From Proteobacteria bacterium UBA7415 (lineage in GTDB: Bacteria; Pseudomonadota; Gammaproteobacteria; Arenicellales; Arenicellaceae): DNA of 64,000 bases. The stretch covers positions 62,001 to 126,000 of the forward strand of contig DKML01000006.1 in assembly GCA_002470515.1 (NCBI GenBank), given 5' to 3'. Below the pieces are notes generated by a model, which was not told where the DNA came from, did not search any database, and saw only the letters and a program-made list of their open reading frames with translations. The position numbers and the translations under genes are program-made. Below are positions 1-7,905 of the stretch, piece after piece; position 1 is the stretch's first letter, and every line of letters begins with the position of its first letter.

Positions 1-292
1 GTTTCTTCAAGTCAGTGAGGTTAACGTGCAGCGCTCCCGCAAATAGGAGAAAACTCAGCATGCCATGCAGCAAGGTCTGATTGAAGTCTATTTCTCCCAG
101 CATGGACGTTGCCTGGTTCTGGACATCTGCCCAGCCCAAGAGCCCAGCCACATAAACCAAAACGGACGCAATCAAGGCCACCATCATCACGCCTATCGTC
201 GTCGGTAGGCCTATAAAACGATGATTAATATAGGCAAACAAAGCCGATATCGTAATGAGTACTGCCGATAAATCGATAACACTAGACATCAT
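1..292 (-). CDS. CPA1-type Na+/H+ antiporter, N-terminal part (cut by window edge)
   Basis: The first 97 codons of a membrane protein run off the left edge. The translation opens with two methionines (starts possible at 292 or 289), then a hydrophobic helix, the stretch INHRFIGLPTTIGVMMVALI, a second helix, and then FLLFAGALHVNL. This pattern (short first helix, N-R-x-x-G-L-P-x-T-I-G, then LLFAGALH) is typical of bacterial CPA1 sodium:proton antiporters, which exchange cytoplasmic Na+ or K+ for H+ at the inner membrane. The ion-binding ND/DD motifs lie in the missing part, so ion specificity is unknown. It is co-directional with the glutathione peroxidase gene upstream, about 140 bases away, with no obvious terminator between them. 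Confidence 0.72.
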   Translation of the reverse strand, partial: MMSSVIDLSAVLITISALFAYINHRFIGLPTTIGVMMVALIASVLVYVAGLLGWADVQNQATSMLGEIDFNQTLLHGMLSFLLFAGALHVNLTDLKK

Positions 293-434
293 AATATTCT
301 CTCTGAGATAGCAACGATTGAACAGTCTAGCAGTTTAATCAGATTGCAATCGACTGACACATCTAAGCCAACGGCAAAGTTAAGGGCAATGCTATGGGTA
401 ATACGTTACGTTATAAACTGGGGATTGGATAACG

Positions 435-911
435 CTACAGATGCTTCTTGACCTTCTTGGCAATGCTCTCTGGAGTCTCTGCGGAACCAAATCGAGCAAC
501 AACATCACCTTCTCTGTTGACTAAGAACTTAGTGAAGTTCCACTTAATGGCTTCTGAGCCTAGCAACCCCTTCGCTTCTTTCTTTAGGTATTTAAATAGC
601 GGGTGCGTGTCTGCGCCATTAACGTCAACTTTAGAGAACATTGGAAATGAGACACCATAATTCAATTGGCAAAACTCCTCGATATCTCCATCTGAACCGG
701 GGTCTTGACTACCAAACTGGTTACACGGAAAACCGAGCACCACAAGACCATCGTCCTTAAGCTCTTCATAAAGAGTTTCGAGCCCTTTAAACTGGGGCGT
801 AAAGCCACACTTACTAGCGGTGTTAACGATCAATATTACTTTGTCTTTAAATGTTTCTAAGCTGAGCTCTTGGCCACGAATGTCTGTGGCCGAAAAATTG
901 TAAACTGACAT
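435..911 (-). CDS. Glutathione peroxidase family thiol peroxidase
   Basis: This 158-residue cytoplasmic protein reduces hydrogen peroxide and lipid hydroperoxides with glutathione or thioredoxin. The catalytic tetrad of the family is visible: Cys35 in NTASKCGFTPQ, Gln69 in FPCNQFGSQDPG, and Trp124-Asn125 in KWNFTKFLV. Cysteine replaces selenocysteine, as is usual in bacteria. The length matches BtuE/Gpx proteins of Gammaproteobacteria. The start is the only upstream ATG before MSVYNFSA, which is the usual N-terminus. The gene stands alone, about 200 bases downstream of the sulfotransferase gene, so a separate promoter in 912-1122 is likely, though I could not pick one out. Confidence 0.93.
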   Translation of the reverse strand: MSVYNFSATDIRGQELSLETFKDKVILIVNTASKCGFTPQFKGLETLYEELKDDGLVVLGFPCNQFGSQDPGSDGDIEEFCQLNYGVSFPMFSKVDVNGADTHPLFKYLKKEAKGLLGSEAIKWNFTKFLVNREGDVVARFGSAETPESIAKKVKKHL

Positions 912-1122
912 AAAGTCTCCAATGAATATTTAAAATCTTATAAGCAAGTAGCGAACCACCAAAATGGAACGTTTACTGGATAGTCAAAACGACCTGTCCC
1001 TTACAAGATAAAGTCATCAATTGATGTCGATCTTTGCAATAACAGACGGTCATTGTAAATGAGGCATTATCCTGCGATTTCAACCAAAGAGGTAGATTAC
1101 AAAACTCGCAGAACGAATAATG

Positions 1123-2217
1123 CTACTTGAAACTTCTTTTCTCGCGTCGGCCAAACATTTGATAGTGACGAACTGCTTCAGCTTGACTCGCAATACCTGC
1201 GACCGATAGGTCTGGATTCAATTCAACATAACGCTGCCAATCAAAACCAGCCGGAGCAATCAGATTATACGCACGCTGGTAATCATCAAGAGGGCTAAAT
1301 TCCAGATAATGTCTAATAGCAGAACGCTCGTTATACACCAACGGGTCTGCCTCAACGTCTGGATTCATCTCAATATATAATTGCCAATCAAAACCTTCTG
1401 GCAACATTGCTATTGCCCCGAAACGAGTCGTCTTAGGAATCGCTTTAGACGAATAAGCAAAGTGCTCAAAATCTTTTCTATAAATATCACTAACAAGTTC
1501 TCGAACGTTCGAGTCCGCGAAGAAAGATTCCGGCCTTGGCGCAAACACCATATCGTCTATTTCTTGCGTCGACAAGGTAGCCGCGCCTTCAATATGGGTT
1601 TCAGAATACAGCAAGGAGTTACGCTTTGGTTTATGGTTATGGAGGTGTGTAACCAAGGCATATGCATCAGCCTTCTCCGCAAACACTTTTCGATAGAACT
1701 TAGGTAAAAATTGGCCTATCTGGCTCACGTCATAACAATGCCTAATTGGATACTCGTCGCTGCGCAAACGACGCAACCAGCGATATCTAAGGTTGTGCTG
1801 CGTGATCAGCTGAACTTCTGAATTAATGTACGACTGGCTCTGAAAATGAGTATCTCTTTGCCCGTCGGGTACTTGGTGCAGCAGTGTAAGAAAATCTAAG
1901 AATGTATTTGGCTGAGCGCCTCCCAGCATTTCGCTAACACCCTCTGAGCGTTGGTACACATACTGATCTAGAAACGCACTAACAATTCGTGAAAAGGGAT
2001 TTCGGGTAAACAGAAATCTATTGTAGCCAGAATGATCGTGACTCCAATCCAGAGGGAATACCTCATTAAGATTGTGATAACCATCCAACCGCTCTAGCTC
2101 ATCAAGGCTCATCTCATCCTGATGCAAATCTAAGTAGAGTTCACGCAAATGAGTACAGGCTGCTTTCGCCGAATAAAAAAAGATATAACGGTGTTGATGA
2201 TTAACGATTGGAATCAT
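1123..2217 (-). CDS. Sulfotransferase family protein with duplicated C-terminal module
   Basis: This 364-residue protein is a probable PAPS-dependent carbohydrate sulfotransferase of the sulfotransferase-2 family. The 5'-phosphosulfate loop is SAKAACT (residues 16-22) and the 3'-phosphate motif is TRNPFSRIVSAF (71-82, with Arg72 and Ser80). The C-terminus (about 272-364) is not part of the catalytic fold. It has two copies of a module of roughly 35 residues: FDWQxYxExNPD followed by an A-x-RHYxxF segment, at about 273-307 and 322-355. Such modules are known as tails of cell-surface glycan enzymes. There is no signal peptide, so it should act in the cytoplasm on nucleotide-linked or nascent glycans. 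It begins 12 bases after the moaA stop, so it is probably cotranscribed with the molybdopterin operon. Confidence 0.8.
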   Translation of the reverse strand: MIPIVNHQHRYIFFYSAKAACTHLRELYLDLHQDEMSLDELERLDGYHNLNEVFPLDWSHDHSGYNRFLFTRNPFSRIVSAFLDQYVYQRSEGVSEMLGGAQPNTFLDFLTLLHQVPDGQRDTHFQSQSYINSEVQLITQHNLRYRWLRRLRSDEYPIRHCYDVSQIGQFLPKFYRKVFAEKADAYALVTHLHNHKPKRNSLLYSETHIEGAATLSTQEIDDMVFAPRPESFFADSNVRELVSDIYRKDFEHFAYSSKAIPKTTRFGAIAMLPEGFDWQLYIEMNPDVEADPLVYNERSAIRHYLEFSPLDDYQRAYNLIAPAGFDWQRYVELNPDLSVAGIASQAEAVRHYQMFGRREKRSFK

Positions 2218-2229
2218 TGCGTTTTGCGT

Positions 2230-3261
2230 CTATCCGCCGGTAGCGCTCATGAATCGCTGAATCTTAATTTCATTAGGGTCAAACTCGTGCTTTTCTGGCT
2301 TCCTTTGCATAGAATCTCTAATTGCAACTGCCAAAAATTCTTCGATTTGCGCATCAGATTGACCGGCTTTTTGCCCTTCTCGTATGATGCCCTTTAGATC
2401 CACCGCATCTTCGTTTCCTAAACACAACAGCAACTGTCCTTCGGTTGTTACTCTAACTCGGTTACAGGTTGAGCAAAAGTTGTTGGTCATTGGCGAAATA
2501 AAACCTACTCTAGTATCAGTACCCTTTACCGCTTGATATCGAGATGGCCCTGCAGCCAGGTCATTAAAGTGGTAATCGTCCAAGCCAAACTCAGCATCAA
2601 GTTGATCACTAATACTCTGACTCGAGAGACTGGTTTTCGAACGGGCATGACTGTCGATATCACCTAAAGGCATCTCTTCGATAAAACTAATATCCAAACC
2701 TTCATTAACGGCAAAACGAGTAAGGTCCAAAACCTCATGATCGTTAACACCTTTAAGAACCACTGCGTTAAGCTTAATCCGCGCAAACCCAGCGGCTTTT
2801 GCTGCTTTTATTCCGCGCATCACATCCTGTATATCACCAAAACGCGTCATCGCCTTAAATCGGTCTGAGTCTAACGTGTCCAAACTAATATTAATTCGGC
2901 TCATGCCGACAGACTTAAGCTCCGTAGCGTATTGGTCTAACAACACACCGTTGGTAGTCATAACCAGTTCGCGCAAGCCTGGTAGCTCACCTAAACTTCT
3001 TGCCAACTGCATAACACCCTTACGAACTAGAGGCTCACCGCCGGTCAGACGTATTTTTTCGACGCCCAAGCCTACAAATGTTTTACCAACCAGAGCCATC
3101 TCTTCAAGCGACAGCACTTTTGCTTTTGGCAGAAACACCATGTCCTCAGCCATACAATAGGTGCAACGAAGGTTGCAACGATCAGTGACCGACAGCCGCA
3201 AATAGCGGATTGTTCTCTGAAACTGGTCGATCAAATGATTAGACGCTATTTGTTCTGACAT
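2230..3261 (-). CDS. moaA: GTP 3',8-cyclase MoaA
   Basis: This radical SAM enzyme converts GTP to 3',8-cyclo-7,8-dihydro-GTP, the first step of molybdopterin synthesis. The N-terminal 4Fe-4S cluster cysteines are Cys29, Cys33 and Cys36 in TDRCNLRCTYC. The second cluster site is in FCSTCNRVR followed by LLLCLG. The protein ends in Gly-Gly, which is conserved in MoaA and important for activity. Its 343 residues are slightly longer than the E. coli enzyme, partly because of a ten-residue lead before the first conserved segment. It lies last among the moa/moe genes of a leftward operon, 54 bases after moeA, and only 12 bases before the sulfotransferase gene. Confidence 0.97.
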   Translation of the reverse strand: MSEQIASNHLIDQFQRTIRYLRLSVTDRCNLRCTYCMAEDMVFLPKAKVLSLEEMALVGKTFVGLGVEKIRLTGGEPLVRKGVMQLARSLGELPGLRELVMTTNGVLLDQYATELKSVGMSRINISLDTLDSDRFKAMTRFGDIQDVMRGIKAAKAAGFARIKLNAVVLKGVNDHEVLDLTRFAVNEGLDISFIEEMPLGDIDSHARSKTSLSSQSISDQLDAEFGLDDYHFNDLAAGPSRYQAVKGTDTRVGFISPMTNNFCSTCNRVRVTTEGQLLLCLGNEDAVDLKGIIREGQKAGQSDAQIEEFLAVAIRDSMQRKPEKHEFDPNEIKIQRFMSATGG

Positions 3262-3315
3262 AATTTTAGGGTTAGATGACCTTATTGGGGTTTAGCTGAG
3301 CCGTAATTACTGTGG

Positions 3316-4524
3316 CTACCAAAGACTACTATTACGTAACGGGAGGAAGTCTACCAAATCTCCTGCACAAATGGCGTTGTTAGCGCCCTGTTTTACCAAA
3401 CCGTCTGCCCATGATAAGGACGAGAGCACGCCACTGCTTAAATTACCGAAACGCTCAACACTGGTTTCGCCCCCATCGTTCAATGATATGCGAACGCGTA
3501 TGTATTCTTCTCTTGTCACGTGAGGCTTATTAAAACTAGCCCGTATCGGTATTACCCGGGGACGCTCGATCTTAGCGCCCTGTAAGGCTCTTATTAAAGG
3601 AACACCCAGCAATTGAAACACCACAAAGGATGAGACAGGGTTACCCGGCAACCCAATAAAAGCACTATCTCCGATCCGACCAAAGGCGACTGGTTTACCA
3701 GGCTTCATTTGCACCTTCCACAAATCAAGACGGCCTAATTGTTCGACGGCGGGCTTTACATGATCCTCTTCACCCACAGAGACTCCGCCACTGGAAATAA
3801 TTAAGTCTGCACGTTGCGCCGCATCAGCAAGCGCCACTTTTGTGGCTTCAAGAGTATCTTCAACCAGACCAACATCAATTACGTCTACTTCAAATTGTCG
3901 ACATAACAGCTTAAGCAATATTCTATTCGAATTGTAAATCTGACCACTTTTGAGAGGTGTGCCAGGTTCGACTAGCTCATCCCCTGTTGAAAAAATAGCG
4001 ACACGTAAGCGTTGTCTTACAGCCAACTCAGCGACGCCAATAGAGCTCAATAACGACACATCAATTGGGGTCAGAATTTGCCCAGCGCTAATAACCTGTG
4101 CGCCCTTGCGTATATCTTGCCCGTGGGGTCGAATATTGTCGCCGGGCTTAGGCGAACTATTTATAACAACACGGTCATCCCCCACAAACTCACAATTTTC
4201 TTGAATGACGACACAGTCCGCGTTTTCAGGAATAACGCCACCCGTGAAAATACGCGCTGCGGTGCCTGCCGCTAATGGCCGCGGTGCAAGACCAGCGGGA
4301 ATTCGCTGACTAATCATCATCGAACTTGGAGCGGTCTTAAAATCTGAACAGTTAATCGCTATGCCATCCATAGCGCTATTATCTTCTGGCGGAATATTTA
4401 GCGGAGCAAGCGTTAATGTCGCCGCTACACGACCGCACGCCTGCTCAAGCGCTACTATCTCAACATCATTGCAACAGCAAGATAGCGCCGACAAAAAGTC
4501 TTGTGTTTCTGCAACCGTTTTCAT
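3316..4524 (-). CDS. moeA: Molybdopterin molybdenumtransferase MoeA
   Basis: MoeA inserts molybdate into adenylylated molybdopterin to make the mature cofactor. The 402-residue protein shows the family landmarks in order: DNSAMDGIAI (48-57), FTGGVIPENADCVV (93-106), the MoCF-domain STGDELVEPG (179-188), SSGGVSVGEEDHVK (244-257), then MKPGKPVAFG and GLPGNPVSSF. A C-terminal beta domain follows. Length and domain order are normal. The gene is 60 bases downstream of moaB and 54 bases upstream of moaA on the same strand. Because MoaB is upstream and no separate mogA is in the window, MoaB probably supplies the adenylylation step that precedes MoeA. Confidence 0.97.
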   Translation of the reverse strand: MKTVAETQDFLSALSCCCNDVEIVALEQACGRVAATLTLAPLNIPPEDNSAMDGIAINCSDFKTAPSSMMISQRIPAGLAPRPLAAGTAARIFTGGVIPENADCVVIQENCEFVGDDRVVINSSPKPGDNIRPHGQDIRKGAQVISAGQILTPIDVSLLSSIGVAELAVRQRLRVAIFSTGDELVEPGTPLKSGQIYNSNRILLKLLCRQFEVDVIDVGLVEDTLEATKVALADAAQRADLIISSGGVSVGEEDHVKPAVEQLGRLDLWKVQMKPGKPVAFGRIGDSAFIGLPGNPVSSFVVFQLLGVPLIRALQGAKIERPRVIPIRASFNKPHVTREEYIRVRISLNDGGETSVERFGNLSSGVLSSLSWADGLVKQGANNAICAGDLVDFLPLRNSSLW

Positions 4525-4584
4525 TGATCCACTGTCTTTTTTGAAAAGGTGATCTTAGTTTGCTGTAGATAGCTGAGTGCCGCG

Positions 4585-5109
4585 CTATGCATTATCTTTG
4601 GCGTTGGTATGCGAAACAAAATTACAGGGTTTGTGTCTAGAATCCAATTGCTCGTCCAAAATACCTTCCCACGCCGTTTTACACGCACCCGTAGAACCCG
4701 GCAGACAAAAAACCACCGTCTTATTCGCAACACCCGCGAAGGCGCGCGACTGAACCGTAGAGGTACCTATATCACTTAGTGATAAATACCGAAAAAGTTC
4801 TCCAAAACCATCAATTTGCTTATCGAATAAAGGTCTTAAGGCTTCTGGAGTGCTGTCTCTACCCGTAAAGCCCGTGCCGCCTGTAGACACTACGCAGTGT
4901 ACTTTAGGATCCGCAATCCATTGCGATACGCTTGCACGCATCAAATACACATCGTCGATCACTATTTTGCGTTCGTATACGACGTGCCCTTTGGCAGTGA
5001 GCTGTTCACACAAGTATGAGCCAGAGCTATCGCTTGCTTCGTCACGCGTGTCCGATACCGTTAATACAGCAACATTCATTGGGAGAAATTGAGAAATACT
5101 ACTCGACAT
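4585..5109 (-). CDS. moaB: Molybdopterin adenylyltransferase-like MoaB
   Basis: This 174-residue protein has the MoaB/Mog fold, which binds molybdopterin and, in many bacteria, adenylylates it. Key segments are LTVSDTRDEASDSSG (16-30), the nucleotide/pterin motif STGGTGFTGRDST (75-87), and FCLPGSTGACKTAW near the C-terminus. The first ten residues precede the usual MNVAVLTVSD, so translation might start at the second methionine (codon 11), at 5079. It sits between moaE, 68 bases upstream, and moeA in the leftward Moco operon. Whether it is catalytically active or structural, as debated for E. coli MoaB, is not decidable from sequence. Confidence 0.95.
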   Translation of the reverse strand: MSSSISQFLPMNVAVLTVSDTRDEASDSSGSYLCEQLTAKGHVVYERKIVIDDVYLMRASVSQWIADPKVHCVVSTGGTGFTGRDSTPEALRPLFDKQIDGFGELFRYLSLSDIGTSTVQSRAFAGVANKTVVFCLPGSTGACKTAWEGILDEQLDSRHKPCNFVSHTNAKDNA

Positions 5110-5177
5110 TTTTTAGGTCCCTTCAATTTGTTCGAATTAATTCGAATCACTTTTGATTAGTTCAATCGTTCGATAAA

Positions 5178-5672
5178 TCAGCGTTCGGATGATTTCCAAC
5201 GCTTTGCTGCCTGTGCGTCTTTATCTTTCATTCCGAGCCAGTGAGCACCATTAGATCCAACTTCTTTTTTCCAAATAGTTGCGGTCGACTTAAGGTAATC
5301 CATAATGAATTCTGCAGCCTGAAACGCCTCTGATCGGTGTTGGCCCGCCACTGCGACGAACACAATTTGCGCGCGAGCAGACAACTTTCCAACTCGATGA
5401 ATGACACGTGCATCTGCTACACCAAAGCGTGCGATGGCTTGCGTTATCGTTTCTTGGCACAAACTTTCAGTCATTCCAGCGTAGTGCTCTAATTCCAAAT
5501 AGTCGATGTTCGGCGAGCTATCACTGTCTTCACTGGCTTGTTCAGGTTCGCTATAAAAATCACGTACTAAGCCTACAAAGAATACAACGGCACCCGCTTT
5601 AGGGTTTGCGTCGCATAAGCGCTGGTACTCCAGACCGACGTCAAAATCTTGGTTTTGAATGATAACGCTCAT
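5178..5672 (-). CDS. moaE: Molybdopterin synthase catalytic subunit MoaE
   Basis: MoaE is the large subunit of molybdopterin synthase. It transfers sulfur from MoaD thiocarboxylate to precursor Z. I place the start at MSVIIQNQDFDVG because this ATG overlaps the moaD stop by one base (TGATG), giving 164 residues. A longer in-frame reading would run back into moaD. Conserved parts are GAVVFFVGLVRD (27-38), LEHYAGMTE (61-69), VGKLSARAQIV, HRSEAF (112-117) and the lysine-rich IWKKE (133-137). An acidic, serine-rich stretch at about 42-55 lengthens the loop before LEHYAGM compared with E. coli. It is tightly coupled to moaD. Confidence 0.96.
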   Translation of the reverse strand: MSVIIQNQDFDVGLEYQRLCDANPKAGAVVFFVGLVRDFYSEPEQASEDSDSSPNIDYLELEHYAGMTESLCQETITQAIARFGVADARVIHRVGKLSARAQIVFVAVAGQHRSEAFQAAEFIMDYLKSTATIWKKEVGSNGAHWLGMKDKDAQAAKRWKSSER

Positions 5673-5926
5673 CAACCACCCGATACAGGAGGCAGAAACG
5701 CGACTTCGTCGCCTGCGTGCACTCGAGTGTCCCAATCAGCACGCTTTTTATTAACAGCAACTAATACAGTTCCATCAAAAAGATCGAGCGCAAGCTGCTT
5801 AGGCAGTTCGACCACAACTTTGTCGGCTAAGTCTCGTACGGACATTTGCGTCTCGCTTGCATCCAAGCGAACTTCTCGCAAACCCGCTGACTCGCTTAGT
5901 TGAGCAAAAAATAAAACTGTAATCAT
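5672..5926 (-). CDS. moaD: Molybdopterin synthase sulfur carrier subunit MoaD
   Basis: MoaD is a ubiquitin-fold sulfur carrier whose C-terminal glycine is thiocarboxylated and inserted into the MoaE active site. The 84-residue protein opens MITVLFFAQLSESAGL, has AVNKKRADWDTRVHAGDEVAFLPPVSGG at its end (read as two parts), and terminates in the required Gly-Gly. Length is normal. Its stop codon shares one base with the moaE start, so the two subunits are translationally coupled, as fits their stoichiometric complex. moaC lies 46 bases upstream. The activating enzyme MoeB is not in the window. Confidence 0.96.
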   Translation of the reverse strand: MITVLFFAQLSESAGLREVRLDASETQMSVRDLADKVVVELPKQLALDLFDGTVLVAVNKKRADWDTRVHAGDEVAFLPPVSGG

Positions 5927-5972
5927 TTTCTCTGTATTCCTAATTTACTCAGTCTTGAGCCTAAGTGAGTTG

Positions 5973-6461
5973 CTATTTTTCGACAGCCGTCCAATCGCCA
6001 GATTTTCCGCCGGTTTTTTCAAGTAAGCGAATAGTATTAATACTAAACCCCTTATCAATAGCCTTACACATATCGTAGATCGTTAACGCCGCTATCGATG
6101 CGGCGGTTAAGGCTTCCATCTCTACTCCGGTTCTACCCGTGGTAGAGCAAACCGATACCACATGTAAACCGCAGGAGTCCTTTTTAACAAACTCTTGGAT
6201 GTCTATGGACACTTTATTGAGCGGCAATGGGTGACACAGCGGAATCAACTCAGAACAGCGCTTTGCACCTTGAATACCAGCAATACGCGCCGTTGCCAAC
6301 AAGTCGCCTTTGGCAATAGCGCCATCCCTGATTTTTTCTAACACTTGCGCGTTTAATACGACGAAAGCTTCTGCTTGAGCCGTGCGCGCTGTTTCAGGTT
6401 TGGCCGACACGTCAACCATGTGCGCCTGTCCCTTTTTATCTAAATGAGTAAAGTCGTTCAT
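5973..6461 (-). CDS. moaC: Cyclic pyranopterin monophosphate synthase MoaC
   Basis: MoaC rearranges the MoaA product to cyclic pyranopterin monophosphate (precursor Z). The 162-residue protein has the standard segments MVDVSAK (15-21), IPLCHPLPL (73-81), [11 protein letters not shown] (112-122) and MCKAIDKG (131-138). Both start and length match E. coli MoaC. It is the first gene of the leftward molybdopterin operon, with a good promoter 50-80 bases upstream. Placing moaC first and moaA last differs from the moaABCDE order of E. coli. Confidence 0.97.
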   Translation of the reverse strand: MNDFTHLDKKGQAHMVDVSAKPETARTAQAEAFVVLNAQVLEKIRDGAIAKGDLLATARIAGIQGAKRCSELIPLCHPLPLNKVSIDIQEFVKKDSCGLHVVSVCSTTGRTGVEMEALTAASIAALTIYDMCKAIDKGFSINTIRLLEKTGGKSGDWTAVEK

Positions 6462-6781
6462 GCTCGGCTGCTTTGCCAGATCTACTGGATCGTATGTTGG
6501 ATAAAAACAGATTATAGCAGTAGGTTGAGGTCGACATTAGCTCAACCAAGCATCTGTTGTCACCTTTGATCGGCCTCACATAGAGATCGACATGCTCCGT
6601 TAACAATGGCCGTTTAGGCCAACCTATCTGTGGTTATAAGCTAATGATCTTTACTTATCGTAATTTATTCTCAAATTTGGAGCCTATTTTATTTACAAAT
6701 AGAGTATTCGACACTACCCTTCTCGCGGGAATTTAAAGATGCCCTCCAATCCGCTAATCAGACTGAAGAAGAGACCACATT
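6462..6781. other. Divergent intergenic region moaC / fpr
   Basis: This 320-base stretch has no credible gene. Besides the moaC promoter it holds a hairpin GTTGAG/CTCAAC (6524-6545) and a perfect 5-bp inverted repeat TGGCC-gttta-GGCCA (6607-6621). No RNA element could be assigned. The fpr side has a purine-rich leader ending GAAGAAGAGACCACATT before the ATG at 6782, which can serve as ribosome binding site. No clear fpr promoter was found. Confidence 0.5.
6511..6539 (-). promoter_or_regulatory. Promoter of the moaC operon (extended -10)
   Basis: On the minus strand there is a TGC TATAAT element (complement of 6511-6519), a perfect -10 with the TGn extension. A weak -35 candidate, TAATGT, lies 17 bases further upstream (complement of 6534-6539). 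Transcription would begin near 6504, about 40 bases before the moaC start. The element is predicted by eye and not tested. Confidence 0.6.
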
Positions 6782-7555
6782 ATGGCTGCCAATATCCGCG
6801 AAGAAGAAGTGTTAACCGTACATCACTGGAATGACACACTATTTAGTTTTACGACTACTCGCGATCCCGGCTTTCGCTTTGACAACGGCCAGTTCATCAT
6901 GATTGGCTTAATGGTCGATGGCAAACCCTTAATGCGCGCCTATAGTATCGCAAGCGCCAATTATGAGGAACACATGGAGTTCTTTAGCATTAAGGTTCAA
7001 GACGGTCCTTTAACGTCGATTTTGCAAAAAATTAAACCAGGCGACAAATTACTTTGCAGCACTAAGCCTACAGGTACTTTGTTAGTTGATGATTTACTGC
7101 CGGGCAAGAATCTATACTTACTTGCCACAGGTACTGGACTTGCACCATTTTTGAGCGTAATCAAAGACCCAGCAGTGTACGAGCGATTCGAAAAGGTGAT
7201 TGTTACGCATGGCGTCCGTGAGACATCCGAACTGGCTTATGCCGACACAATCGCAGATCTTCCGCATAACGAATTTTTTGGCGAAATGGTCGGCGACAAG
7301 TTGCTTTACTATCCGTCAGTAACCCGTGAAGGCTTTCACACTCAAGGTCGACTAACGGATGCTTTAGTTGAAGGCAAGATTTCAGATAAATTCGGTTTGC
7401 CTGCGTTTAACCTTGAAGATGATCGGTTCATGATCTGCGGTAGCCCTTCAATGCTGAAGGACTTCACGCAAATACTCGACGAACGAGGCTTCAAAGAAAC
7501 TCGCCGAGGCGTGTTGGGTGAGTACGTTATTGAGCGAGCATTTGTTGAAAGCTAA
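6782..7555 (+). CDS. fpr: Ferredoxin/flavodoxin-NADP+ reductase
   Basis: This 257-residue flavoenzyme passes electrons between NADPH and ferredoxin or flavodoxin, supplying reduced ferredoxin for Fe-S assembly, radical SAM enzymes and oxidative-stress defence. The FAD motif is RAYSIAS (about 53-59). The NADP-binding segment is LLATGTGLAPFLS, followed by VTHGVRE and MICGSPSMLKDF. The C-terminus YVIERAFVES, with a residue after the aromatic position, is that of the Azotobacter/Pseudomonas-type bacterial FPR. It is a single-gene unit diverging from the Moco operon, with a weak hairpin after its stop. Confidence 0.93.
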   Translation: MAANIREEEVLTVHHWNDTLFSFTTTRDPGFRFDNGQFIMIGLMVDGKPLMRAYSIASANYEEHMEFFSIKVQDGPLTSILQKIKPGDKLLCSTKPTGTLLVDDLLPGKNLYLLATGTGLAPFLSVIKDPAVYERFEKVIVTHGVRETSELAYADTIADLPHNEFFGEMVGDKLLYYPSVTREGFHTQGRLTDALVEGKISDKFGLPAFNLEDDRFMICGSPSMLKDFTQILDERGFKETRRGVLGEYVIERAFVES

Positions 7556-7574
7556 TTTTTGGAACTCAACATAT

Positions 7575-7610
7575 TGAGAGAGGGCTTGATTTAACCTCTC
7601 TCTAGATTTT
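7575..7610 (+). terminator. Possible terminator after fpr
   Basis: An inverted repeat GAGAGAGG (7576-7583) and CCTCTCTC (7595-7602) with an 11-base loop starts 20 bases after the fpr stop and is followed by TAGATTTTA. The stem is GC-moderate and the T run is short, so termination may be partial. Confidence 0.45.
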
Positions 7611-7753
7611 ACTTCTCTGTGCCTCTAAACGGATTTAGATATCAGTTCACTGCAACAGCGCTTTACGCTCGTCTTCTTTGCCTCACAGTGTTACGTCTCT
7701 CCCTACTCGCTACCACTTTTCCCTCACTATGGAGCGTATTCTGTAAACGGTGC

Positions 7754-7782
7754 TTGCCTGTGGTTCGCGTACAGGCTATAAA
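7754..7782 (+). promoter_or_regulatory. Predicted sigma70 promoter of the NSS transporter gene
   Basis: TTGCCT (7754-7759) and TATAAA (7777-7782) are separated by exactly 17 bases. Transcription would start near 7789 and give a leader of about 117 bases. The match is by eye only. Confidence 0.5.
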
Positions 7783-7905
7783 TTGCCCATACAAAATAAA
7801 GCCCTGACCTCACCGCGTGGTGTAGGCCGCGTCGCGTTTAGACAATGATCCAAACGCTGCCGTTAAAGGGCATGCACTGACACCACAAAGGAATAAGGAG
7901 AAACT

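Larger units (their letters stand above)
7556..7905 (+). other. Intergenic region fpr / NSS transporter
   Basis: These 350 bases contain the weak fpr terminator, a predicted promoter at 7754-7782 and a leader of about 115 bases. No convincing coding frame was seen. Just before the transporter start the sequence AAGGAGAAACT gives a strong ribosome binding site. A short inverted repeat CACC-gcgt-GGTG lies in the leader near 7812-7823, with no T run. Confidence 0.5.
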
